Translations under genes and position numbers: made by a program | The notes under the pieces: generated by a model | The model's input: the letters and a program-made list of their open reading frames with translations, nothing else | Databases searched by the model: none | Told to the model about the DNA's origin: nothing | Shown here: piece by piece, positions 1 to 8,238 of the stretch | Layout of the letters: each line of letters begins with the position of its first letter | How positions within the stretch are numbered: the stretch's first letter is position 1 | Assembly (NCBI RefSeq): GCF_002362315.1 | Contig: NZ_MTZV01000003.1 | Coordinates: 186,001-250,000 of the forward strand | Direction: 5' to 3' | Source: Paraburkholderia acidicola | GTDB taxonomy: Bacteria; Pseudomonadota; Gammaproteobacteria; Burkholderiales; Burkholderiaceae | DNA length: 64,000 nucleotides

Positions 1-540
1 TGGCTCGCGGGACTCTTTAGCCGGCTTGCGCCGTGGAAAGGCCAGCATGTCGCGATCGCTGCGCTCGCCCGTGTGCCGGATGCGCACCTCGTGTTAGTTG
101 GCGCGGCGCTGTTCGGCGAGAATGACTATGTCCGGCATCTACATGAACTAGCAGCACAGTTCGGCGTAAGCGAGCGCGTGCACTTTATGGGCTTTCGCGA
201 CGACATGGCGGCATGGATGAAAGCGATGGACGTTGTGCTGCATACGTCGACGGATGCGGAGCCGTTCGGTCGCGTGATCGTCGAAGGGATGGCGGCTGGG
301 CGACCGGTCATCGCCACCGCGGCGGGCGGCGTCATCGAGATCGTGCGACACCTGCGCAACGGCTGGCTCGTCGAACCCGGCAATGTCGAGGCGCTTGCCG
401 GAGCGATGCGGACGTTGCGTGCGTCACCGCATCTTGCACAACGTCTCGCCGACAAGGCGCAGGTCGATGCGCAGCGCGATTTTTCGCTTGGCACCTACGT
501 GCGGAAAATGATCGCCGCGATCGCGGATACCGTGCACTGA
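1..540 (+). CDS. Glycosyltransferase, GT4 (group 1) family, 5' end missing
   Basis: The frame is open from base 1, so the gene starts upstream of the window; 179 C-terminal residues are visible. The visible part is the nucleotide-sugar-binding Rossmann half of a GT-B retaining glycosyltransferase. It has a segment reading SRLAPWKGQH, then VPDAHLVLVG, and the family E-x7-E motif EPFGRVIVE followed by GMAAGRPVIAT. Such enzymes build lipopolysaccharide, exopolysaccharide or other glycans at the inner face of the membrane. The donor and acceptor cannot be read from this fragment. No other sugar gene follows, so it is probably the last gene of a glycan cluster lying to the left. Confidence 0.9.
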   Translation, partial: WLAGLFSRLAPWKGQHVAIAALARVPDAHLVLVGAALFGENDYVRHLHELAAQFGVSERVHFMGFRDDMAAWMKAMDVVLHTSTDAEPFGRVIVEGMAAGRPVIATAAGGVIEIVRHLRNGWLVEPGNVEALAGAMRTLRASPHLAQRLADKAQVDAQRDFSLGTYVRKMIAAIADTVH

Positions 541-561
541 CGATACGACGGAGTTGTGCAT

Positions 562-582
562 CCGCACGCGCTACGCGTGCGG
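562..582 (+). terminator. Hairpin after the glycosyltransferase gene, possible terminator
   Basis: A perfect 9-bp stem (562-570 with 574-582) closes on a 3-base loop 21 bases after the stop codon. There is no T-run behind it, so it may be a factor-dependent terminator or a transcript 3'-end stabiliser rather than a classical intrinsic terminator. Confidence 0.4.
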
Positions 583-699
583 CGCAATAAGCGCACACCG
601 CGCATAGGCGGCCCATCCGGCTCTGCACCCCGCCCACGCTACACCTGTCAATCCAGCGCCTATAATCGCCTCATCGATCAACCGGCGATGAGAACGACA

Positions 700-1215
700 A
701 TGAAACAGCACGCGTTGAGGGGAATGATATTGGCGTTCGGGCTAGTCATGCTGGCCGCCTGCGCAAACGATGGACCGAGCGTGCCCGACAGCGCGACCAT
801 CGCGCGGTTATGCCGCGAGGGCCTAAGCCAGACAGGTCAACCCGCACCCGACTCGCTCGACCAGCTCAGTCGCCCGCAGTGGTCGCGTTATACCGGCTGC
901 CTGATCGGCCGCAATCTGCAAGTTGCCGCGAAGGATCGTGACGGGTATCCGGAGTCGATCGTATCGGTACGCTTTGCGCCGGATGGAAGCGTCGTGTCGG
1001 CGCAGTTGCTGCACAGTACCGGCGACGCTGCATGGGACACGCTGGCCGCGCAGGCGATCGCTGCCGCGTCTCCTTTGCCGCATGCGCCGACCGGCGCACC
1101 GGTATCGCGTATCGACCTGCGTTTCGGATCGCGTCCGCGGGAGGGATTGTCCGCAGTGAGCCGCTGGTCCGAGCATCACTGCACGACGGTCGGCAGTGCG
1201 ACGTCCTGCAACTAG
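700..1215 (+). CDS. Lipoprotein with TolA/TonB C-terminal-like domain
   Basis: 171 residues. The N-terminus has basic residues, a hydrophobic stretch and a lipobox (LAAC), so it is predicted to be lipidated and exported. The C-terminal half (SIVSVRFAPDGSVVSAQLL, then SGDAAWDTLAAQA and ASPLP) resembles the C-terminal domain of TolA/TonB proteins. TolA and TonB are normally anchored by a transmembrane helix; here the domain sits on a lipoprotein, so it may be an accessory envelope protein rather than an energy transducer. A TATAAT hexamer lies at 661-666 but without a convincing -35. An in-frame ATG at 688 is an alternative start; neither has a strong ribosome site. Partner and substrate are unknown. 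Confidence 0.75.
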   Translation: MKQHALRGMILAFGLVMLAACANDGPSVPDSATIARLCREGLSQTGQPAPDSLDQLSRPQWSRYTGCLIGRNLQVAAKDRDGYPESIVSVRFAPDGSVVSAQLLHSTGDAAWDTLAAQAIAAASPLPHAPTGAPVSRIDLRFGSRPREGLSAVSRWSEHHCTTVGSATSCN

Positions 1216-1234
1216 CGTCCGTTGCAGGCACCCG

Positions 1235-1262
1235 CGAATACGCTTAACGCTGGCCGTATTCG
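1235..1262. terminator. Possible bidirectional hairpin between convergent genes
   Basis: An 8-bp inverted repeat (1235-1242 with 1255-1262) has a 12-base loop that contains the rpiA stop codon. It lies just after the lipoprotein gene on the other strand. It lacks a T-run on either strand, so the terminator call is weak. Confidence 0.3.
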
Positions 1263-1939
1263 ATCGTCTCGACGCCGTGTTCGGCACCGATCAGACACAG
1301 ATTGGCGCCGCGCGCCGCGAATAGACCCACCGTCACGACACCGGGCCATGCGTTGATCTGCGCTTCGAGCGCGCGCGGATCGTGGATCTGCAAACCCTTC
1401 ACATCGATGATCTCGTTGCCGTTGTCGGTGATGAACGGCGTGCCGTCCTGCTTGACGCGCACCACCGGCACGCCACCGAGCGCCGTGACGCGCCGACCGA
1501 TGGCGGTACGTGCCATCGGCACGACTTCGACCGGCAGCGGAAACTGGCCGAGCACGGCCACGCGCTTGGACGCGTCCGCAATGCAGACGAACACATCGGC
1601 CACCGACGCGACGATTTTCTCGCGTGTCAACGCACCGCCACCGCCTTTGATCATCGCGCCGCTCGCATCGATTTCGTCGGCACCGTCGACGTAGACCGGC
1701 AGCGAATCGATCTCGTTCAGATCGAACACCTTGAAACCATGCGACTGCAGACGCGCCGTCGTCGCGACCGAACTGGACACCGCGCCGCGATAACGCGGGC
1801 GGCTAGCGGCGAGCGCATCGATAAAGCAGTTCGCGGTCGACCCGGTACCGACACCGATGATGGCGCCTTCGGGCACGTTGGCGTTGACGTAGTCGGCGGC
1901 GGCGCGGCCGACCAGTTGCTTGAGTTCGTCTTGAGTCAT
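1244..1939 (-). CDS. rpiA: Ribose-5-phosphate isomerase A
   Basis: 231 residues, the normal size for RpiA. The enzyme interconverts ribose 5-phosphate and ribulose 5-phosphate in the non-oxidative pentose phosphate pathway in the cytoplasm. Family landmarks are visible: [15 protein letters not shown] near residue 30 (phosphate-binding loop), YVDGADEID near residue 87, [17 protein letters not shown] near residue 98 and [10 protein letters not shown] near residue 170. It stands alone, convergent with the lipoprotein gene upstream in the window. The ATG start places the standard [12 protein letters not shown]-terminus in frame. Confidence 0.97.
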   Translation of the reverse strand: MTQDELKQLVGRAAADYVNANVPEGAIIGVGTGSTANCFIDALAASRPRYRGAVSSSVATTARLQSHGFKVFDLNEIDSLPVYVDGADEIDASGAMIKGGGGALTREKIVASVADVFVCIADASKRVAVLGQFPLPVEVVPMARTAIGRRVTALGGVPVVRVKQDGTPFITDNGNEIIDVKGLQIHDPRALEAQINAWPGVVTVGLFAARGANLCLIGAEHGVETIEYGQR

Positions 1940-2145
1940 GGAGAGAGCGGGAGGCGGAAAAGCATCGAGTTTACCGGAGTCGCGGCTCGTCGCCGGATTT
2001 CGAGCGTGCCACCGCTGGCCATTTAACGACCTGGCGAAAATTTAAAACTAAATTAGACCTGCTCCTCTTCACGGGAATCGCTCGCCACGGCTAACATGCT
2101 TCCGCCGAGATTACGCGGCAATTACATTCCTATAACGAGGGAAGC

Positions 2146-2904
2146 ATGAAAACAGCAGTAACCACACTGGGGATAGCCGTTGCGCTCACGGCATGCGGCG
2201 GCGGTGGCGGTGGCGATAACAGCAGCCCTGCTCCTGCAACCAGCGCCGAAGGGATGTATCACGGGACCACCTCGAACAACCGGCAAATCGATGCGTTCGT
2301 ACTCGATGACGGCTCGTACTACGTCATGTACTCGGTGTCCGGCCACAACGAAATGCCTGGCGGCGTCGTGGTGGGCAGCGGCACGTCGAAGAGCGGATCG
2401 TTCTCGTCGGACAATGCGCGCGACTTCAACCTGGAAGGGCTGGGTATCGTGCCCGGTAACGTCAGCGCGTCGTACACACAGAAGAAGTCGCTGAACGGCA
2501 CGATCGCGTACACGAACGGCACAGGAAGCGCGACCTTCACCGGGAATTACGATGCCGACTATGAGAAAGCGCCGACGCTCACGTCGATCGCTGGATCGTA
2601 CTCGGGGTTCTTTGTGGCGAGCTTCGGGCAAGGAGGCAGTCTTGCGCCGGTGAGTTTGACGCTGGCAGGAGGCGGCGCGGCGAATTTCTCCGGCGTGCTG
2701 TGCTCGTCTACCGGGACGGTGGCGACCCGGGCACGCGGCAACGTGTACAACGTCACGGCGACGTTCGCCGGTGCTGACTGTGCACTCGCCGGGCAGTCGT
2801 TGAGCGGTATGGCGTACTTCAACAGCACCGATCGGTCGCTCAGAGGGATGCTGACGACGAGCGACCGCAAGACCGGTTATCTGTTCGATGTGACTAAAAA
2901 GTAG
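2146..2904 (+). CDS. Putative lipoprotein of unknown function
   Basis: 252 residues. A short signal peptide ends in a lipobox (ALTAC) followed by a run of six glycines, a common linker after the lipidated cysteine in this family of bacteria. The rest is rich in Gly, Ser, Thr and aromatic residues with alternating patterns (DDGSYYVMYSVSG, GTATFTGNYDADYEKAPTL-like segments), which suggests a small beta-sheet domain repeated twice. No enzyme motif was recognised. A purine-rich ribosome site (AGGGAAG) sits just before the ATG. It stands alone between rpiA and rlmB and has its own promoter region of about 200 bases. Confidence 0.75.
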   Translation: MKTAVTTLGIAVALTACGGGGGGDNSSPAPATSAEGMYHGTTSNNRQIDAFVLDDGSYYVMYSVSGHNEMPGGVVVGSGTSKSGSFSSDNARDFNLEGLGIVPGNVSASYTQKKSLNGTIAYTNGTGSATFTGNYDADYEKAPTLTSIAGSYSGFFVASFGQGGSLAPVSLTLAGGGAANFSGVLCSSTGTVATRARGNVYNVTATFAGADCALAGQSLSGMAYFNSTDRSLRGMLTTSDRKTGYLFDVTKK

Positions 2905-2921
2905 GACGCGAGGTAATAAGA

Positions 2922-2965
2922 GTGCGGTGCAGCCTGCCTGGATTTTTCGGGCAGGCCCATCGCAC
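2922..2965. terminator. Hairpin terminator between convergent genes
   Basis: A 7-bp stem (2932-2938 with 2950-2956) is enclosed by a second 5-bp pairing (2922-2926 with 2961-2965). It lies between the stops of the lipoprotein gene (plus) and rlmB (minus) and can serve both strands; the T-rich side is weak in each direction. Confidence 0.5.
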
Positions 2966-3002
2966 TGTTGCCGCTCTGGCGCGAACGTAGGTGGCCGATC
3001 CG

Positions 3003-3752
3003 TCAGACCTTGGGCTTCACCGCCCGCTGCCTGACCGCCTCAAACAGACACACCCCACTCGCCACCGACACATTCAGACTCTCCACGCTTCCCGCCATCG
3101 GAATCTGCATGACTTCGTCGCAGGTTTCGCCTGTCAGACGCCGCATCCCCTCGCCTTCGGCGCCGACCACGAGCGCGACCGGTCCATCGAGTTTGGTCTG
3201 GTAGAGGCTCTTGGTTGCCTCGCCGGCCGTACCGATCACCCACACGCCCGCGTCCTTCAGTTCACGCAAGGCACGCGCGAGATTGGTCACCGTGATGTAT
3301 GGCACCGTGTCCGCAGCGCCGCTCGCGACTTTCGCAGCGGTCGCATTGAGTCCGACGGCGCGATCGCGCGGCGCGATCACCGCATGTGCACCGGCCGCAT
3401 CCGCGACGCGCAGACACGCGCCGAGATTGTGCGGATCGGTCACGCCGTCGAGCACCAGCAGCAACGCCGTCCCATTGATACTGTCGAGCAGTTCCGCGAG
3501 ATTCTGCGCGAGCGGCAGATCGCCGGCGCGCGCGACGATGCCTTGATGGCGCTCGGTATGCGAGAGCCCCCACAGACGCGTTTCATCGGCGGCGATCAGA
3601 CGGACGCCCGCCTCCTTCGCCACATTCAGAAACTCCTGCATGCGGCGATCGCGCCGCGTCGCGTCGTAATAGACCTCTTCGACCGTCGACGCGTCGTGCC
3701 GCAGACGCGCGGTCACTGCATGGAAACCGTATAGAACCTTGAGACGTGACAT
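3003..3752 (-). CDS. rlmB: 23S rRNA (guanosine-2'-O-)-methyltransferase RlmB
   Basis: 249 residues. A SPOUT-class enzyme that 2'-O-methylates a conserved guanosine (G2251 in E. coli numbering) of 23S rRNA with S-adenosylmethionine. An N-terminal substrate-binding region ([13 protein letters not shown]) is followed by the three SPOUT motifs: [19 protein letters not shown] near residue 105, [12 protein letters not shown] near residue 195 and [18 protein letters not shown] near residue 217. The knot-forming C-terminus is complete. It lies downstream of rnr in the same direction, the same pairing as rnr-rlmB in E. coli, so the two are probably co-transcribed. Confidence 0.96.
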   Translation of the reverse strand: MSRLKVLYGFHAVTARLRHDASTVEEVYYDATRRDRRMQEFLNVAKEAGVRLIAADETRLWGLSHTERHQGIVARAGDLPLAQNLAELLDSINGTALLLVLDGVTDPHNLGACLRVADAAGAHAVIAPRDRAVGLNATAAKVASGAADTVPYITVTNLARALRELKDAGVWVIGTAGEATKSLYQTKLDGPVALVVGAEGEGMRRLTGETCDEVMQIPMAGSVESLNVSVASGVCLFEAVRQRAVKPKV

Positions 3753-3880
3753 GACTGAACAACCTTTGATTAAGCGATCGACGATGCGCTTCTAGTTCTG
3801 GTAAAAAACCTGCTGAAAAATGCACAACGCGCGCAGCGCGGTACGAATACCGGCTGCGCGCGGTGAAACTGAAAACAACC

Positions 3881-6349
3881 TCAGCGCTTCTTGCGCGTCT
3901 GCGGCTTCGGCGCCGACTTCGGTGCGGACTTCTGCGCAACGCCGCGCTTCTTCGCGGCCCCGCGTGCGGCACGTGCTTCTTTCACCTCGGCCGTTTGTGC
4001 GGGTGCGGGCTTCTTGCGACGCGCCCCTTCAACCGGCGGCAACGAACGCACACGCGCCCCACCACCCGATTCGAGCACCGCTTTCTCCGCATGTCCCACG
4101 CGGCTTGCCTGCGGCTTGACCGGCGTGTCGCGGACGAGCCGGAAATCGATCTTGCGTGCGTCGAGATCGACGCGGCTCACCTGCACGCGCACGCGATCGG
4201 ACAACCGGTAACGAATGCCCGTGCGCTCGCCGCGCAGTTCGTTCTTGATCTCGTCGTACTGGAAGTAATCGGAGCCGAGTTCGGTGACATGCACGAGCCC
4301 TTCGATAAAGAGCGCATCGAGCTGCACGAAAATGCCGAACGAGGTCACGCCGCTCACCATCCCGCCGTATTCCTCGCCGAGCTTGTCGCGCATGAAGTAG
4401 CACTTGAGCCAGGCTTCGACATCGCGTGAGGCTTCGTCGGCGCGCCGCTCGTTGGCCGAACAATGCAGACCGAGTTCTTCCCAGATCGCCGTGTTCTCGC
4501 GACGGCGGCTGCCGCGCTTCTCGTCGTCAGCCTGCTGCATCGCGCGGGCACGCGGCGACAGCGCCGTGTTCAGCACGACGCCTTCCGGTGCTTCCGGGTT
4601 GTACTTCTTGCCTTGCAGGATCGCGTAGATCGCGCGGTGCGTCAGCAGATCGGGGTAGCGGCGAATCGGGCTCGTGAAGTGCGCGTACGCCTCGTAAGCC
4701 AGCCCGAAGTGGCCGATGTTGTCGGGGCTGTAGACGGCCTGCTGCATCGAGCGCAGCAGCATCGTCTGCAGCATCTGCGCGTCAGGGCGGTCGCGGATAT
4801 GTGCCATCAGCGCCGCGTAATCGCTTGCATGCGGCGACTCGCCGCCGCCGAGCGCCAGCCCCATGCCGCGCAGGAACGTGCGCAGGTTTTCGAGCCGTTC
4901 AGCGGTCGGTCCTGCGTGGATGCGATACAGACCGGGGTGCTTGTTGCGCTTCATGAAGTCGGCCGCGCAGACGTTCGCGGCCAGCATGCATTCTTCGATC
5001 AGCTTGTGCGCGTCGTTGCGCGTGCGCGGCACGATCTGCTCGATCTTGCCCTGCGCATTGCAGACGATGTAGGTCTCGGTCGTATCGAAGTCGATGGCGC
5101 CGCGCTTCTGGCGCGCGGCGAACAGCGACTTGTAGACACCGTGCAGGTTCTGCAGCTGCGGCAGCAGCGCGGCGCGCTTTGTCGCCTCGGGACCCTTCGT
5201 GTTCTTCAGGACGGCGGCCACCTCGGTATAGGTGAGCCGCGCGGCCGAATGCATCACGCCCGGATAGAACTGGTAACCCTTGATCTCGCCACGCTCGGTG
5301 ATGATCATGTCGCAGACCAGCACGCAACGATCGACGTGCGGATTCAGCGAGCAGAGCCCATTCGACAGCTTCTCGGGCAGCATCGGAATCACGCGGCGCG
5401 GGAAATACACGGACGTGCTGCGCTCGATGGCATCGGCATCGAGGCCGCCCAAGGGCCGCACGTAGTGCGACACGTCGGCGATGGCAACGATCAGGCGGAA
5501 GCCCTCGCCGCGTCCGACCGTGACAGGCTCGCAGTACACGGCGTCGTCGAAATCGCGTGCGTCTTCGCCGTCGATCGTGACGAGCGGCACGTCACGCAGA
5601 TCGACGCGATGGCGCAGGTCTGAGGGGCGGACTTCGTCGGGGAGCTTGGCGGCTTCGTCGAGTGCGGCGCGATCGAATTCGTGCGGCACACCATACTTGC
5701 GCACCGCGATCTCGATCTCCATGCCGGGGTCGTCGATATCGCCGAGCACCTCGACCACGCGGCCGAGCGGCTGCGAATGACGGCTTGGGAAATCGGTCAG
5801 CTCGACCACCACCACCTGCCCGACCTTCGCCTTCTTCGTGTTCTGCGTGACGAGGATGTCGTGGCCGATGCGCTTGTCTTCCGGCGCGACGATCAAGGCG
5901 CCGTTCTCGCTCAGCAGACGGCCGATCACGCGACGGTTCGCGCGGTCGGTGACCTCGACGATATGGCCTTCGGGCCGCCCGCGCCGGTCGTAGCCGACGA
6001 TGCGTGCGAGCACGCGATCGTTATGCATGACCTTCTGCATTTCGCCGGTGGGCAGGAACAGATCGTCCTGGCCGTCGTCGCGCACGAGGAAACCGTAACC
6101 GTCACGATGCCCCTGCACGCGGCCGGCGACGAAGTTGGACGGATGGGTTAGCTGGTAATGACCGCGCTGGTCGAGCCGGATCTGGCCGTCGCGCTCCATG
6201 GCGCCGAGGCGCTTGAAAAATCCTTCGCGCTCCTGGCGCTTGATCGACAGCGCTTCGGCGATGTCGTTCGCGGCAAGCGGTGTTTCGCTCGTGCGCAGCA
6301 CGCCGAGGATTTCTTCGCGGCTCGGAATCGGGTACGGATATTTGCTCAA
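3881..6349 (-). CDS. rnr: Ribonuclease R
   Basis: 822 residues from the TTG chosen here. A processive 3'-5' exoribonuclease of the RNase II/RNB family that degrades structured RNA. The order is an N-terminal winged-helix region, cold-shock domains, the RNB catalytic domain (TIDGEDARDFDDAVY carries the metal-binding aspartates), an S1 domain near residues 640-720 and a Lys/Arg/Ala-rich tail typical of RNase R. No ATG or GTG lies in frame upstream of the conserved SKYPYPIPSREEILGVLR segment; TTG codons at 6349, 6421 and 6472 are the only usual candidates. The 6349 TTG fits the conserved N-terminus and length best, but has no clear ribosome site. Confidence 0.93.
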   Translation of the reverse strand: MSKYPYPIPSREEILGVLRTSETPLAANDIAEALSIKRQEREGFFKRLGAMERDGQIRLDQRGHYQLTHPSNFVAGRVQGHRDGYGFLVRDDGQDDLFLPTGEMQKVMHNDRVLARIVGYDRRGRPEGHIVEVTDRANRRVIGRLLSENGALIVAPEDKRIGHDILVTQNTKKAKVGQVVVVELTDFPSRHSQPLGRVVEVLGDIDDPGMEIEIAVRKYGVPHEFDRAALDEAAKLPDEVRPSDLRHRVDLRDVPLVTIDGEDARDFDDAVYCEPVTVGRGEGFRLIVAIADVSHYVRPLGGLDADAIERSTSVYFPRRVIPMLPEKLSNGLCSLNPHVDRCVLVCDMIITERGEIKGYQFYPGVMHSAARLTYTEVAAVLKNTKGPEATKRAALLPQLQNLHGVYKSLFAARQKRGAIDFDTTETYIVCNAQGKIEQIVPRTRNDAHKLIEECMLAANVCAADFMKRNKHPGLYRIHAGPTAERLENLRTFLRGMGLALGGGESPHASDYAALMAHIRDRPDAQMLQTMLLRSMQQAVYSPDNIGHFGLAYEAYAHFTSPIRRYPDLLTHRAIYAILQGKKYNPEAPEGVVLNTALSPRARAMQQADDEKRGSRRRENTAIWEELGLHCSANERRADEASRDVEAWLKCYFMRDKLGEEYGGMVSGVTSFGIFVQLDALFIEGLVHVTELGSDYFQYDEIKNELRGERTGIRYRLSDRVRVQVSRVDLDARKIDFRLVRDTPVKPQASRVGHAEKAVLESGGGARVRSLPPVEGARRKKPAPAQTAEVKEARAARGAAKKRGVAQKSAPKSAPKPQTRKKR

Positions 6350-6576
6350 GGGCTTGTCGATGATCTTGTTCTCGTTGCGTGAACGTCGTGGCGAGATGAC
6401 GCGGCTCGTTACAGCGCTCAACCGAACCGGCTCGCCCGGAGGTGGGCCCAAGGCGCCCGCGCGCCGACCCAAAGACTTCTGCGAGGCATTCTAACACCCG
6501 TATTCCGCGCCACGCGGCGGTAGTCGTTGTGGCAACCGGCGGAGCCGGACGACACCTTGAGTCGTGTTCGAAACGC

Positions 6577-6604
6577 TTGACAGCGTTCGCCCGACGGTTA
6601 TAAT
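6577..6604 (+). promoter_or_regulatory. Sigma-70 promoter of tRNA-Leu copy 1
   Basis: Consensus TTGACA (6577-6582) and TATAAT (6599-6604) are separated by 16 bases, about 65 bases before the tRNA. This is a perfect match to both hexamers. Confidence 0.88.
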
Positions 6605-6669
6605 TGCGTTCTTTGCTGCTGGTCACAAGCAACACGACTGACTGAGTAACACGGCAAAGACAGACACCT

Positions 6670-6756
6670 GCCCAGGTGGCGAAATTGGTAGACGCACTAG
6701 GTTCAGGTCCTAGCGGTGGCAACACTGTGGAGGTTCGAGTCCTCTCTTGGGCACCA
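6670..6756 (+). tRNA. tRNA-Leu (anticodon CAG), copy 1
   Basis: 87 bases with the long variable arm of a class II tRNA. Acceptor arms GCCCAGG and CTTGGGC pair (one G-U), followed by ACCA, so CCA is encoded. The anticodon stem CTAGG/CCTAG encloses a 7-base loop with CAG at positions 34-36, reading CUG leucine codons, the dominant leucine codon of high-GC genomes. The T arm GGTTCGAGTCC is intact. Confidence 0.97.
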
Positions 6757-6764
6757 GACATCGG

Positions 6765-6790
6765 AAAGCCGCCTTCGGGCGGCTTTTCTG
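6765..6790 (+). terminator. Intrinsic terminator of tRNA-Leu copy 1
   Basis: GCCGCC (6768-6773), loop TTCG, GGCGGC (6778-6783), extended by A-T pairs and followed by TTTTCTG. It starts 9 bases after the CCA end and separates the two tRNA transcripts. Confidence 0.88.
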
Positions 6791-6876
6791 TTTGCGGTTT
6801 TGTTTTTGAATTCGGGTTTTGACTTCGTCGCGTGCGGCAGATGTGTTGAGTTGCGTTGGACGCTTTCAACTTCCAA

Positions 6877-6904
6877 TTGACACAATGCATCATCCCGCTA
6901 AAAT
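6877..6904 (+). promoter_or_regulatory. Sigma-70 promoter of tRNA-Leu copy 2
   Basis: TTGACA (6877-6882) and TAAAAT (6899-6904) with a 16-base spacer, the same geometry as copy 1, but only 20 bases before the tRNA. Confidence 0.85.
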
Positions 6905-6924
6905 TACGGCTTGGCCTGAAGGAT

Positions 6925-7011
6925 GCCCAGGTGGCGGAATTGGTAGACGCACTAGGTTCAGGTCCTAGCGGTGGCAACACCGTGGAGGTTCGAGTCCTCT
7001 CCTGGGCACCA
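6925..7011 (+). tRNA. tRNA-Leu (anticodon CAG), copy 2
   Basis: 87 bases, with only a few scattered base differences from copy 1 (D arm, variable arm and the 3' acceptor strand, where a G-U pair in copy 1 is G-C here). Same CAG anticodon and encoded CCA. Confidence 0.97.
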
Positions 7012-7051
7012 GCGAAATAGATTCAGATCAGTTGCCGAACTTGTGTTGATG

Positions 7052-7083
7052 AAAACGCTCGCAAAGGCGAGCGTTTTGTTTTT
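7052..7083 (+). terminator. Intrinsic terminator of tRNA-Leu copy 2
   Basis: An 11-bp stem (7052-7062 with 7067-7077) on the loop AAAG is followed by GTTTTT. It lies 40 bases after the tRNA. Confidence 0.88.
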
Positions 7084-7122
7084 GGGTCGCGCGGAAGGCG
7101 TCTGCGTCAAACTTTCGCCACG

Positions 7123-8166
7123 CTACCCAGCCGCGACCGCCTCACGCACAACCTCCGGCCGCCACCCCAGCTCCGGCGCGATCCGCGTAACGAAGTCTTC
7201 AAGAATCTGCCGATAATTCTCAAACGGCAGGTCGTACGGCAGCTCAAGTCGCAGTTCGCGCACCTGCCCCACCACCGGATCGTCGAGCAGGCGACCAACG
7301 ATTTCATCGGCGGTACCGACCAGATCGGGCGCAAACAATGTGCGCCGCTCGCCATGCGGTGTCAGCGTGCGCGCATGGCGCCTTTCAGCCAACTCGCGAT
7401 AGCGCTGCCGTGTTGATGCATCGGCGCCGTCGATCGGCACGATCACGCGACCCAACGCGATCCGCGGCGCTCGCGCTTCGCTCCACAGCGAGCGAAACAG
7501 ATCGAGTTGCCGTAACTGCGCGGCGCGGTAATCGTCAGTTCCTTCACCGGACGTGATATTGCCGAGCAGCAGATTGAACCCGTTACGACCGGCCCATTCG
7601 ATCGAGCGTTGCGAGCCGCCGCCATACCAGAGCCGTTCGGTGAGCCCTGCCGCGTAGGGCGTCACGCGCGGCCGCACGCGACCTGCCGCCGATTCGATGA
7701 ACGCGTCTTCATCACCGAGCCATTCCCCCGCAAGATTGCGCCGCAGACGCTCGATGCGCGCGTGCGAGAAATCGATCAGCTCCGGATTCGCATCGAACAG
7801 CCGGTCGCCGAGCAGGATGCCATGTGCGGGCGTACCGGCGCTCAGTCCGACATTCAGGCGCCCGCGAGACAGTACATCGACAGTGGCGAGATCTTCGGCA
7901 AGCCGGAACGGATTCTCATAGCCCATCTGGATCACCGCGGCACCGAGTCCGATTCGCGTCGTGCGCTGGCTCGCCGCAGCGAGCAGCGTCGCCGACGAGG
8001 ACACCGCACGCTCCAGATGCCGCTGACGCACCCACGCGCTGTCGTAACCGAGTGCCTCGCCCACCCCGAACAGTTCAAGCGTTTGCTCGAAGCCGGCGAG
8101 CGGCGCGTCGTCCGGGTAATTGCCCGGCATCAGGAAAGCAAGGTGATCGATGCGGATGGCACACAT
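7123..8166 (-). CDS. LLM-class flavin-dependent oxidoreductase
   Basis: 347 residues, bacterial-luciferase-like TIM-barrel family using reduced FMN and oxygen. Recognisable are the N-terminal strand IRIDHLAFLMPGNY, EALGYDSAWVRQRH near residue 38, TRIGLGAAVIQMGYENPFRLAEDLA near residues 70-95 and SRGRLNVGLSAG near residue 100. The C-terminus carries GTADEIVGRLL, typical of these enzymes. It is the last gene of a minus-strand unit with two more flavin monooxygenases and an ABC transporter, suggesting oxidative breakdown of an imported organic compound. The substrate cannot be read from sequence. A flavin reductase is not present nearby. AGAGG lies upstream of the ATG. Confidence 0.88.
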   Translation of the reverse strand: MCAIRIDHLAFLMPGNYPDDAPLAGFEQTLELFGVGEALGYDSAWVRQRHLERAVSSSATLLAAASQRTTRIGLGAAVIQMGYENPFRLAEDLATVDVLSRGRLNVGLSAGTPAHGILLGDRLFDANPELIDFSHARIERLRRNLAGEWLGDEDAFIESAAGRVRPRVTPYAAGLTERLWYGGGSQRSIEWAGRNGFNLLLGNITSGEGTDDYRAAQLRQLDLFRSLWSEARAPRIALGRVIVPIDGADASTRQRYRELAERRHARTLTPHGERRTLFAPDLVGTADEIVGRLLDDPVVGQVRELRLELPYDLPFENYRQILEDFVTRIAPELGWRPEVVREAVAAG

Positions 8167-8238
8167 ACTTTGCCTCTGAGGTTGTGCTGGCGATGCATCG
8201 GCAACCGGCAGCGTGGTACTGGCCGGAGGTACCTTCGA

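Noticed and set aside
661..666. TATAAT hexamer before the TolA-like lipoprotein gene
   Set aside because: No acceptable -35 at the right distance, so not listed as a promoter.
2039..2054. AATTTA-N4-TAAATT inverted repeat upstream of the 2146 lipoprotein gene
   Set aside because: Six-bp arms of pure A/T occur by chance; no other support.
4463..5623. 386-codon open frame antisense to rnr
   Set aside because: High-GC codon shadow of RNase R; no family-like content, and the opposite strand encodes a well-conserved enzyme.
6670..7123. tRNA-Leu 3' end as attachment site of a genomic island
   Set aside because: No integrase, no direct repeat of the tRNA end and ordinary gene content follow; the second tRNA is a full gene copy, not an att remnant.
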